NCBI RefSeq assembly: GCF_013166595.1
Contig: NZ_JABKKG010000006.1
Location: forward strand, 153,140-217,139
Length of the DNA stretch: 64,000 nucleotides
Direction: 5' to 3'
DNA from: Palleniella intestinalis
GTDB lineage: Bacteria > Bacteroidota > Bacteroidia > Bacteroidales > Bacteroidaceae
Program-made: the position numbers and the translations under genes
Part shown: positions 8,641-17,088 of the stretch, in pieces
Position numbering within the stretch: the first letter of the stretch is position 1
How the letters are laid out: each line of letters begins with the position of its first letter
Notes under the pieces: generated by a model
What the model was told of the DNA's origin: nothing
Seen by the model: the letters and a program-made list of their open reading frames with translations, nothing else
Databases searched by the model: none

Positions 8641-10269
8641 TCACAGGTTCATCACATCCTCATCAAACGTCTCTTTCACCATCGCTTTCGCCTTCACCAT
8701 GGAGCGGTGGTTGTAAATCGTTTGCGTACTGTAGTTAAGCAAAACGGCTATCTTCGCACTGTCATTTATGCCAAGTCGCACCAGCGCAAAGATACGCAAA
8801 TCAAGGTTCATCGCACCGCCCATGCCAAGACTTATCCTGCTTTCGGGCTGTAGAAGAGCATTGAATTTTTCAATGAAATCAGGGAACGCAAGCAAGAAAG
8901 CCTTGTCGAAATTGTTGAAGAACTCCTTCGCCTCCGCCTCCGTCATGCGCGACGGATTAGCAAGTTTCATTAGGTCGGCAACTTGGTTCGCCTTCACCTT
9001 TCTTTGTACAGTAGTCTGAAAATGAGTAAGTTTGGCTATATACGCCGCCGTAAGTTCCATAAACATGCTTATGACACTCTCCCTCTGCCTCGTCATAAGC
9101 AGCAGTTCCTTGTTCGCCCTGTCAAGACTTGCATTCGTGCGCTCAGCCTTCTCCATTGCCGCGCTCAGCGATTCGTTGGCAACAGTCAATGCCAACCGGC
9201 TCTTTTTCACCCTTTTATGGTCAACGAGAAGGAGGGCGGCAACGACAAGAAGCAGCACCGCCATGACGCCAACCGCCATAATAACGTAGCCACGCTGACG
9301 GCTGCGCTCGACAAGCTGACGCTCATAATTATTCACAATTGACGGTATCTTCCGCGAAATTTCCAGCAGACGGAGACGGTTTCCGAAGAAGATGGCATCG
9401 TCAAGCGAATAGTCCAAATACATGTTAGCACGCTCATAATCAGGCGTTTTGTCATTCACCATATCCAAAGCAAGGGTCTGCAAAGCCAGATTTTCCTTCA
9501 ACGGACAGATTTGGTCGCTGATGGCGGCACGAACAATGTAATCACGACGCATCTTCTTGTCCCCCAAAGCAGTAGCTGCAGAAGCCATTCCGAAAGTTAT
9601 CTGGGCATAAAGGCGCTCGTAAACTGCCACTCCAGACAACGCTTTCTCATAAAGTTCCAATGCCTTGCGGTGGTCATTCCGCTTAATTTCCTGCTCAGCT
9701 TTCATGTAATACCACGATGCCGTACCCTCCTGAAGCACAGAGATTAGAGAATCCAAATAGACATTTTCCTTAGCATGATAACCTTCAGAATAGGCAGTCC
9801 CCTCGGCATATTCCGCAAGAACACCGTAACACCACTCATAAACCATGTAGTAGTCGGGCAGAATCCAATCGGGAATTTCCTCACGGCTGATGCTGCCAAG
9901 ACAGCCCAAAGCCTCATGGAAAAGCCCTGCCGTGGTGAGCATGTCCGCCTTGTGGATTATGGCAAGGTTAGCATAATCCGTGCTTCCTGCCCTGAGGGCC
10001 TCACCATGGAGCTTGTCGGCATAAGCCATTGCCGAATCAAATCTGAATGTTGAATATTCCTCATAGACGGAGTTCAGGTGCTTCAATCGCTCCGTGGGAA
10101 CGGTGGTTTTAGCAAGTTTTGATTTCACACGCTCTATGGTCTGCTCCTTCAAACGCACATAATGGTCGCGCTTTGCAAGGACTTTGTCCAATGAATCAAT
10201 ACTGACGGTCTCGCCTTTGGCAATGGCAGCCGTAAGAAAAATCAGGAAAAGGATTATTGATTTGCGCAT
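8641..10269 (-). CDS. DUF6377-type transmembrane regulator with TPR-like sensor region
   Basis: 542 aa. A signal peptide (about 1-18) is followed by an alpha-helical, TPR-like region to about residue 325. One TM helix follows (YVIMAVGVMAVLLLVVAALLLV, about 329-350), then a coiled-coil stretch rich in Lys/Glu. The C-terminal domain ends in a LuxR-like helix-turn-helix pattern (LVRLGINDSAKIAVLLNYSTQTIYNHRSMVK). This is the layout of DUF6377 proteins, which in Bacteroidetes sit beside nutrient-uptake loci and probably regulate them from the inner membrane. It is divergent from a TonB-dependent receptor and GH36 gene, the likely targets. A 66-bp tandem repeat carries its presumed promoter. Confidence 0.83.
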   Translation of the reverse strand: MRKSIILFLIFLTAAIAKGETVSIDSLDKVLAKRDHYVRLKEQTIERVKSKLAKTTVPTERLKHLNSVYEEYSTFRFDSAMAYADKLHGEALRAGSTDYANLAIIHKADMLTTAGLFHEALGCLGSISREEIPDWILPDYYMVYEWCYGVLAEYAEGTAYSEGYHAKENVYLDSLISVLQEGTASWYYMKAEQEIKRNDHRKALELYEKALSGVAVYERLYAQITFGMASAATALGDKKMRRDYIVRAAISDQICPLKENLALQTLALDMVNDKTPDYERANMYLDYSLDDAIFFGNRLRLLEISRKIPSIVNNYERQLVERSRQRGYVIMAVGVMAVLLLVVAALLLVDHKRVKKSRLALTVANESLSAAMEKAERTNASLDRANKELLLMTRQRESVISMFMELTAAYIAKLTHFQTTVQRKVKANQVADLMKLANPSRMTEAEAKEFFNNFDKAFLLAFPDFIEKFNALLQPESRISLGMGGAMNLDLRIFALVRLGINDSAKIAVLLNYSTQTIYNHRSMVKAKAMVKETFDEDVMNL

Positions 10270-10294
10270 AGGGGTAATGTGTTAGTTTATCTCT

Positions 10295-10438
10295 TGCAAA
10301 GATAATGCAAACCGAATGCAATAGAGCTTGCTCTTAATTGCTGAGGTGCAGCTTATCTTATGCAAAGATAATGCAAACCGAATGCAATAGAGCTTGCTCT
10401 TAATTGCTGAGGTGCAGCTTATCTTATGCAAAGATAAT
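10295..10438 (-). repeat. 66-bp tandem repeat carrying three -7 promoter boxes
   Basis: Copy 1 is 10295-10360 and copy 2 is 10361-10426, identical by eye. The first 12 bp of a third copy run to 10438. Each copy begins with TGCAAAGATAATGCAAA, whose reverse complement contains TATCTTTG, a -7 box facing the DUF6377 gene. The copy junction, read on the minus strand, is TATCTTTGCATAAGATAAG followed by CTGCA; a near-identical block occurs at 43534-43557. Confidence 0.9.
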
Positions 10439-10600
10439 ACTTTTCCTGCATTCCACCAAATAATTCAATTAATTATATTTACCCGAAACATCAAAATATG
10501 AAATATTACTATTTTGATTACCAACTAATTACACAAAATAGTACACTACTGTACATTTACCGCGCAATTACTTAACGGAACAACCTAAAGAAAATCATAT

Positions 10601-10608
10601 TATCTTTG
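10601..10608 (+). promoter_or_regulatory. -7 box for the TonB receptor/GH36 operon
   Basis: TATCTTTG, 37 bp before the ATG at 10646. Confidence 0.7.
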
Positions 10609-10645
10609 CCGACGGAAACCCAAAAACCTAAAAGATATACACCAC

Positions 10646-12874
10646 ATGAAAAGAACATCTCTACTTGCTTTGACCTTTGCGGCAACCGTCGCAAGCAGTG
10701 CAGCCACGGAAAAGCGTGACACAACAGCATCCGTCACGCAGGAAAAGAAGGAGGAACGCAACGTCATGCTTAACGCCTCCGACGCCAACAAACCGCGTGA
10801 AATCCAAATCGGACTGCCAAGCGAGGACATCAATGTCTATGAAAACGGACTCCCTGCCGTCTATTCTTCCGCTGTGCATAAGCTCTCCGCCCATTGGCGC
10901 AGCGACAATTCCCTTGGCGAAGTGTCGCTCATGACTCCTTCGGAATCGGCAATCGCCACGGGAAACATAGCATACTCCGTCAACAGCAACAGCCGATGGG
11001 GAGAGAAAGACTTCCATGCCGTACTCTCATACAAGGCTAACCACTTCGGTTGGCAGAACTTTGACATGAACGTTTCAGGGGAAATCACCGACAATCTGCT
11101 CTTCACAGCGTCCGTCTATCAGAACTTCGACCCGGGCAGTTTCAAACTGAAATTCACGGATTATGCCGACCGCACACAGTTATATCATCTCGGTTTGACG
11201 CACCTTCTGCCAAACAACCGCGGACGCATATCCCTCATGTATAAGCATTCACGTAACGAAAACCCGGGCAATTTTTCCAGTGCTGCACCGTTTATATATA
11301 AAGGCGACGGCAGCGTTGAGGAACTTCCGGGCTTCAAACTGGGAACAAGTTCTTATGTGCCACACAACGGTTCTTTCCACTACATGGACATTATGACCGG
11401 CGAAATGAAGACTTGGAACCTTGGGGACGATGACCGGAACATGGCAAATGAGCTTACTCTGGTCGCCGATTACCGCTTCAACAAAGAATGGAAGGGCAGC
11501 CTCTCGTTCAAATGGATGGACGCTCCACGCGCCAAATATGTGGATTTCGGTGGAAGCTCCATATCAGAAGTCTGTGCCGACGACAACTATATGCTTGACG
11601 ACGGTTCTATATATACCGGACTGAAGGAAGGCAGAAGAACTTGGCTTCATGACGGCAAGGTGAAAAATGTCCTTCTCACAACGGAGCTGCAGAAGACTTT
11701 CCGCACCAACACACTGAAACTCGGACTTAACCAATGGCACTATTCACTGGACTATCATTCAGCCTCCATGCAGTGGGACGCCACAGTCGAGGAATATCCC
11801 CGTATGCTTAACTCCACTTATGGCTATAACGAACTGAGCCCGGAATACACAAAAGGCTACGAAAACAAACTTGCCTTCTATGCCACGGACCAATGGCAGG
11901 CAACGCGACGCCTTAACATCTTCGCCGGAGCACGCCTTGAGTACTACCGCATGAACGCTGACCGCATCCCGATGACCCGCTTCAACGGCTTCCATATTGG
12001 AGCGACTTCGCCTGTCGACGGCTCAACAGTGGCTGTGGAAAACATTGTGAAAAACAAGCTCAACTATGCCGCCACGCTCCGTGCCACCTACACTTTGAAC
12101 CATGGTTTCGGACTTACCGCGGACGCAACCGTAGCGACACGATTCCCACGCATTAACGAATATGCCGGCACCGGACCGACAGAAGAGCAGTACAAACGCG
12201 TAACCATCCCTCTCGTCCGTGGCGGAATGACATACCGCAATTCATGGCTTGACCTCACTTCCATGGTCAGCTACATCGGAAAGACAAACAACATCGACCA
12301 GCAAAACCTCACACGCCCCGGAAGCACCGAAAGCAAGACAGTCCTGCTCATCTACGGCATACAAACCATAGGGTGGACAACATCGGCTGAGATAACGCCC
12401 TTCAAAGGGGCACACCTCCACGCTTTGCTGACACTCCAAAAGCCTACATACAAGGATTACAACGCATCAGTGACATTTTCTGACGGCACCGGCATGGCTG
12501 TGAATGCCAACGGGAACATTGTAAAAGAGATTCCACAGACAATAATAGAACTTGACCCAAGCTATAACATCACCGATGACCTGCGTCTTTGGCTCAGTTT
12601 CCGCTATTTCGGCAAGACCTACGCAAACCTTCAGGAATCACTTTTCTTCAACGGACGCTGGGAATCCTTCGGCGGAATAAACTGGAAAGTGAACAAAAAC
12701 CTCAGCCTCAACGCCACTGTCATCAACTTCCTAAATCAAAAAGGGGCAAGCGGCACAATCAACGGAAGCGAACTTATCTCGAAAGAGGATGCTCATCTGT
12801 TTGCGGGACATTACATGAGCGGCAACTATCTTCGTCCGTTCACACTTGAATTTGGCATGAAACTTGAATTTTAA
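10646..12874 (+). CDS. TonB-dependent outer-membrane receptor next to GH36
   Basis: 742 aa with a signal peptide (about 1-20). It lacks the N-terminal carboxypeptidase-like domain of SusC proteins. A plug-like region (about 45-130) is followed by many beta-barrel strands rich in aromatic residues, and the protein ends in Phe (FTLEFGMKLEF), as outer-membrane barrels do. It probably imports a ligand across the outer membrane with TonB energy. The GH36 alpha-galactosidase starts 18 bp after its stop, so a galactoside or galactoside-linked ligand is a fair guess. No SusD partner lies on this strand. The plug is unusually short or divergent. Confidence 0.8.
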   Translation: MKRTSLLALTFAATVASSAATEKRDTTASVTQEKKEERNVMLNASDANKPREIQIGLPSEDINVYENGLPAVYSSAVHKLSAHWRSDNSLGEVSLMTPSESAIATGNIAYSVNSNSRWGEKDFHAVLSYKANHFGWQNFDMNVSGEITDNLLFTASVYQNFDPGSFKLKFTDYADRTQLYHLGLTHLLPNNRGRISLMYKHSRNENPGNFSSAAPFIYKGDGSVEELPGFKLGTSSYVPHNGSFHYMDIMTGEMKTWNLGDDDRNMANELTLVADYRFNKEWKGSLSFKWMDAPRAKYVDFGGSSISEVCADDNYMLDDGSIYTGLKEGRRTWLHDGKVKNVLLTTELQKTFRTNTLKLGLNQWHYSLDYHSASMQWDATVEEYPRMLNSTYGYNELSPEYTKGYENKLAFYATDQWQATRRLNIFAGARLEYYRMNADRIPMTRFNGFHIGATSPVDGSTVAVENIVKNKLNYAATLRATYTLNHGFGLTADATVATRFPRINEYAGTGPTEEQYKRVTIPLVRGGMTYRNSWLDLTSMVSYIGKTNNIDQQNLTRPGSTESKTVLLIYGIQTIGWTTSAEITPFKGAHLHALLTLQKPTYKDYNASVTFSDGTGMAVNANGNIVKEIPQTIIELDPSYNITDDLRLWLSFRYFGKTYANLQESLFFNGRWESFGGINWKVNKNLSLNATVINFLNQKGASGTINGSELISKEDAHLFAGHYMSGNYLRPFTLEFGMKLEF

Positions 12875-12892
12875 CCTAACAATATACAAACA

Positions 12893-15127
12893 ATGAAACC
12901 TGTACTACTATCATTATTGCTCTTATCTTCAGCAACGAACATCGACGCACAGCGCATCGACATCTCAACATCAAAAACCGACCTGATACTGAAAGTGGGA
13001 GACAACAAACGCCTCTACCAAACCTATCTCGGGGAAAAACTACTGAACAAGTCCGACGGTGACATCCTGCCTTGGCACGTTAAGGGCGGCAGCGATGGAA
13101 GTGTCTCGGAACGAGGATGGGAAGTTTATCCCGGTTCCGGTGCGGAGGACTACTACGAACCGGCACTTGCCATGACCCACTATGACGGAAATCTTACGAC
13201 AATCCTGCAATATTCCGACCATACACAGCAGCAGACGCCCTTCGGAGCAATAACGGAGATACGCCTGAAGGATAAGCTCTACCCTGTGGAAGTGACTCTC
13301 CATTATGAGTCCTACTACAAAGAGAACATCATAAAGACATGGGCAACAATCAGCAACAACGGTAAAAGTGCGGTGGCATTGTGGCGCTATGCCTCGGCAA
13401 TGCTCTACTTCAACCGCAGCGAATACTATCTCACTGAGTTCTCAAGCGACTGGGCAAAGGAGGCGCAGATGCGCACCCAACCGCTCTGTTTCGGAAAGAA
13501 AGTCATCGACACAAAGTTGGGAAGCCGTGCCGCCATGCACACACACCCGTTCTTCGAGATAGGATTGGACACGCCTGCAAGCGAGAACCGTGGCGAGGTT
13601 CTCATGGGAACACTTGCATGGACTGGGAATTTCCAATTCACTTTTGAGGTGGACAATGTGGGGAATCTGCGCATCCTGCCGTCCATAAACCCTTATGCCT
13701 CAACCTACGAGGTGGCGGCAAAAGAGAGTTTTGCCACACCTGAGTTCATCTTCACACTATCACAGCACGGCACCAGCGAGGGAAGCCGCGACTTGCAGCG
13801 TTGGGCAAGGCTCTACCAACTCAAAGACGGCATGGGCGACCGCATGACTTTGCTCAACAACTGGGAGAACACTTACTTCGATTTCGACCAGAATCTTCTT
13901 GCGCAACTTATGAACGAAGCAAAGGAACTCGGAGTGGACATGTTCCTCCTCGACGACGGGTGGTTTGGCAACAAGCATCCCCGTAAGAACGACCGGGCAG
14001 GTCTTGGCGACTGGCAACCAACGAAATCAAAACTGCCCGGTGGCATCCACGCCCTTACAGAGTCAGCAAAAACGGCAGGAGTGAAATTCGGACTATGGAT
14101 AGAACCCGAGATGGTAAACCCTAAAAGTGAACTTTTTGAGAAACATCCTGACTGGGCTTACACCCTCCCTGACCGCAAGACATACTACTATCGCAACCAA
14201 CTTGTCCTTGACCTCAACAACCCTGAGGTTCAGGAGCATGTCTACAAAGTGGTGGAAGACATACTTAGGAACAACCCGGACGTGGCATATTTCAAATGGG
14301 ACTGTAATTCTCCGATAACAAACATATTCTCACACTACCTCAAGGAGAAGCAGCAGCAACTCTACATCGGTCATGTGCGCGGACTCTACAAAGTGCTGCA
14401 GCGCATCAAGAAGAATTTCCCCGACACCCCAATGATGCTCTGCTCGGGTGGCGGAGCACGCTGCGACTACGAGGCACTGAAATACTTCACCGAGTTCTGG
14501 TGCTCTGACAACACAGACCCTGTGGAACGACTCTTCATACAATGGGGCTTCTCCCAATTCTTCCCTGCCAAGGCTATGTGCGCCCATGTGACAAGCTGGA
14601 ACAAGCAGACTTCCGTGAAATTCCGCACCGATGTAGCGTCAATGGGCAAGTTGGGCTTTGACATCGGACTCAAAGACCTCTCTCCCACAGACCTCCTCTA
14701 TGTCCAAAACGCCATAAAGAACTGGAACCGTCTGAAACCGGCAATCCTCGACGGTGTGCAGTACCGTCTCGTTTCGCCTTACGAAAGCAACCACACTGCC
14801 ACAATGTACACCACGGAAGATGCCACAAAGGCTGTCCTCTTCGCCTTCGACATACACCCTCGCTTTGCCGAGAAGCTCCACAAAGTGAAGCTGCAAGGTC
14901 TGATTCCAACGGCAAACTATCGCGTTAAAGAAATAAATGTCATGCCTATGATAGACACAACAAAGTCCGCAAAGCAGAGAAGTTCTGCCGCTCCTAATCC
15001 GTCATACAAGTCAACATGGGCTTCCGACAATAAGGTCTTCAGCGGCGATTTTCTCATGAAGGTCGGTCTTGATGTGTTCACTGCGCAAGAGACACAGAGC
15101 CATGTCATCGAACTGACAAAGGAGTAA
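12893..15127 (+). CDS. Alpha-galactosidase, glycoside hydrolase family 36
   Basis: 744 aa with a signal peptide (MKPVLLSLLLLSSATNIDAQ), so periplasmic or beyond. It has an N-terminal beta-sandwich domain, a central TIM barrel and a C-terminal beta domain, as usual for GH36. DDGWFG is at residues 354-359. The expected nucleophile is Asp470 in KWDCN (commonly KWDMN), and the acid/base is Asp539 in CSDNTDP. CSGGGARCD precedes it. It removes terminal alpha-1,6-galactose from raffinose-type sugars or galactomannan. Probable operon with the upstream TonB receptor. Confidence 0.93.
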   Translation: MKPVLLSLLLLSSATNIDAQRIDISTSKTDLILKVGDNKRLYQTYLGEKLLNKSDGDILPWHVKGGSDGSVSERGWEVYPGSGAEDYYEPALAMTHYDGNLTTILQYSDHTQQQTPFGAITEIRLKDKLYPVEVTLHYESYYKENIIKTWATISNNGKSAVALWRYASAMLYFNRSEYYLTEFSSDWAKEAQMRTQPLCFGKKVIDTKLGSRAAMHTHPFFEIGLDTPASENRGEVLMGTLAWTGNFQFTFEVDNVGNLRILPSINPYASTYEVAAKESFATPEFIFTLSQHGTSEGSRDLQRWARLYQLKDGMGDRMTLLNNWENTYFDFDQNLLAQLMNEAKELGVDMFLLDDGWFGNKHPRKNDRAGLGDWQPTKSKLPGGIHALTESAKTAGVKFGLWIEPEMVNPKSELFEKHPDWAYTLPDRKTYYYRNQLVLDLNNPEVQEHVYKVVEDILRNNPDVAYFKWDCNSPITNIFSHYLKEKQQQLYIGHVRGLYKVLQRIKKNFPDTPMMLCSGGGARCDYEALKYFTEFWCSDNTDPVERLFIQWGFSQFFPAKAMCAHVTSWNKQTSVKFRTDVASMGKLGFDIGLKDLSPTDLLYVQNAIKNWNRLKPAILDGVQYRLVSPYESNHTATMYTTEDATKAVLFAFDIHPRFAEKLHKVKLQGLIPTANYRVKEINVMPMIDTTKSAKQRSSAAPNPSYKSTWASDNKVFSGDFLMKVGLDVFTAQETQSHVIELTKE

Positions 15128-15159
15128 TGTCATGAAATAAGAGACCTTCTAACACAACA

Positions 15160-15201
15160 AATCCGTGATACATGCCCTCTTTTGAGAGTGTATCACGGAT
15201 T
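15160..15201. terminator. Perfect 13-bp hairpin between convergent genes
   Basis: AATCCGTGATACA (15160-15172) pairs with TGTATCACGGATT (15189-15201). It sits between the GH36 and susD stop codons and probably terminates both transcripts, though T tracts are weak. Confidence 0.7.
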
Positions 15202-15243
15202 ACATGTTAATCAGACGACTGAACAAGTCGTCAGTTCATTTTA

Positions 15244-17076
15244 TCAATAGCCGGGGTTCTGCCATCCGGCGCCATTGGTGATTGTCGCCAAATATGTCGT
15301 GGAGATAGGGCGCAGAGCATACTCAGGAGTGAAGAACTTAGCCAGGTCAGGGTGTGTCTCCTGCAGATAGTTGGCATCCTTGAACATACCGGTGCGCTTC
15401 AGGTCATAGAAACGGCTGTACTCGCCACACAACTCCCTGCCACGCTCGTCAAGCACAGTGCGTACAGAGGCAGTGCCTGAGAGGGCGTTTGCCCCTGCTC
15501 TTGTGCGCACCTTGTTAATATACGCCATCGCACCACTGCCACCGTTGAGATAAATGTCAAGCTCGGCAGCGATAAGGTAAACCTCAGCCATGCGCATGAT
15601 GAACGTAGCATTCAGGTTTGCGAAACGGTTCTTGCTCTCGTTAACAACATAGATGTTGCTGGAGTTGTGCTTGCTCAATGAAGGATAGAAGTAACGCCAG
15701 TGGTTCTCTGCATTGCCGGAAGTCATGATTACGTTACGGTCGGCGTCACTGTACACCTTCTTATAGTCCACAAGCAGATAAGAAGCATTGGCAGCATTGG
15801 CAACCTCCGATGCGTAACCGGCATCCTGCGGCATGACAAACTTAATGGCAAGGTCACCGATAGCCTTGGAATTCTGTGTCTTGTCAAGGATGTTCTCCTG
15901 GAATTTCAGGGTCTTTCCTACGACAGAAGCGTCCTTGCCATAAGTCTTTGCGTCGCCGTCCGTCCATGTGTAGTCACGGTTGCAGTTCCACTCTGTGACA
16001 AAGGATTTGTGGAAACGCGGGTCAAGTGAGCCGTCTTCCTGCACGAAAAGGTTGAGCAGATGCCGGGTAGGCATGAAGCTGCCTGTCTGTCCGCCTTCCC
16101 ATGTCTGTCGCGCCTGTGGATTGTCCTGACGCGCAGCGAAATGGTTGATGGCAGCGAGGAACATCTCATCATTGCGGTTACACTTCTGCGCACCGTTGGA
16201 TGAGCCATGGCCGTCGCTTCCGGAATACCAGCGATGCTTCCACAAAGCCTCCTTGTTCTCCCAGCTGTTGTCCTGCTTGAAGACATCCTCAAAGTTGGAA
16301 TACATGTATGCTCCATACTGCGAACCGCCATTCTCACAGTCGGTTATAAGAGCCTTTGCTGCGTCCATACCCTTCTGCAGGAACTCCGTAGAACCATACT
16401 CGTAAGTCTGAAGGCAAGCCTTTGCGAGGAATCCCAATGCCGATTTCTTTGTGGGAGTCGTGCAAGTTGCGTCGGTTCCCTTGTCAAGATATTGCGTAGC
16501 GAACTCAAGGTCAGGGATAATCACCTCCTTATATATTGTCAATGGGTCAGTGCGCTCAGGCGCATAGTTAGGCACGCCAAGGTCAGTGACCTTCACCACT
16601 CCGCCAAACTGCTCCACAGCATTGAAATAGTAAACAGCGCGCATGAAGCGAGCCTGTGCTATGCTGTTGTTGCGCTTTGCCTCGGAAATAGGCGGATTGG
16701 CAGCATAAGCGATGGCAGTGTTGCAGCTTCCGATACCGTCATAAATAGCATTCCAGATAGTGTTTGTGTATGTCGTGTTAGCACTCGCACCGCCAAAGAA
16801 CCAGAAATACTGTGTGTTGCTGTTGCCGTCATTGGCCTTTGTTGTCCAAAGGTCTGTGTCAGCCTCTGTCAACTGCATGTAGCCGTCAGTGCCGTAGAGG
16901 ACACGCTCCGCGCCGAAATAAATCTGGTTAAGGATAGCCTGATAGCCGTCCTCTGTCATGGTCACAGTGTCGAAGGTGAAGCCTCCCGGGTTCTTCTCGT
17001 CCAAGGAGCAAGAGCTGAGAAGTGCCAATGATGATAATGCGAAGACTCCTGTTATCTGCTTTATGTATCTTTTCAT
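15244..17076 (-). CDS. SusD/RagB family surface glycan-binding lipoprotein
   Basis: 610 aa. Signal peptide with lipobox LSSC; the lipidated residue is Cys23 (CSLDEKNPGG). The alpha-helical TPR-rich SusD fold is supported by the N-terminal block (GYQAILNQIYFGAERVL), FMRAVYYFNAVEQFGGV, and the C-terminal LDERGRELCGEYSRFYDLKRTG block. SusD proteins form the lid on the SusC barrel and bind oligosaccharide or peptide at the cell surface. It starts 12 bp after the susC-like gene and surely partners it. Ligand unknown. Confidence 0.95.
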   Translation of the reverse strand: MKRYIKQITGVFALSSLALLSSCSLDEKNPGGFTFDTVTMTEDGYQAILNQIYFGAERVLYGTDGYMQLTEADTDLWTTKANDGNSNTQYFWFFGGASANTTYTNTIWNAIYDGIGSCNTAIAYAANPPISEAKRNNSIAQARFMRAVYYFNAVEQFGGVVKVTDLGVPNYAPERTDPLTIYKEVIIPDLEFATQYLDKGTDATCTTPTKKSALGFLAKACLQTYEYGSTEFLQKGMDAAKALITDCENGGSQYGAYMYSNFEDVFKQDNSWENKEALWKHRWYSGSDGHGSSNGAQKCNRNDEMFLAAINHFAARQDNPQARQTWEGGQTGSFMPTRHLLNLFVQEDGSLDPRFHKSFVTEWNCNRDYTWTDGDAKTYGKDASVVGKTLKFQENILDKTQNSKAIGDLAIKFVMPQDAGYASEVANAANASYLLVDYKKVYSDADRNVIMTSGNAENHWRYFYPSLSKHNSSNIYVVNESKNRFANLNATFIMRMAEVYLIAAELDIYLNGGSGAMAYINKVRTRAGANALSGTASVRTVLDERGRELCGEYSRFYDLKRTGMFKDANYLQETHPDLAKFFTPEYALRPISTTYLATITNGAGWQNPGY

Positions 17077-17088
17077 AAGTCTGTTTCG

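Larger units (their letters stand above)
10270..10645. other. Divergent regulatory region, regulator/TonB receptor
   Basis: 376 bp. The half near the DUF6377 gene holds a 66-bp tandem duplication with three minus-strand -7 boxes. The half near the receptor is AT-rich and ends with a plus-strand -7 box at 10601. No ORF of substance. Confidence 0.7.

Noticed and set aside
16207..17031. 274-codon open frame opposite susD
   Set aside because: Entirely within the susD-like gene on the other strand, no recognisable domain.
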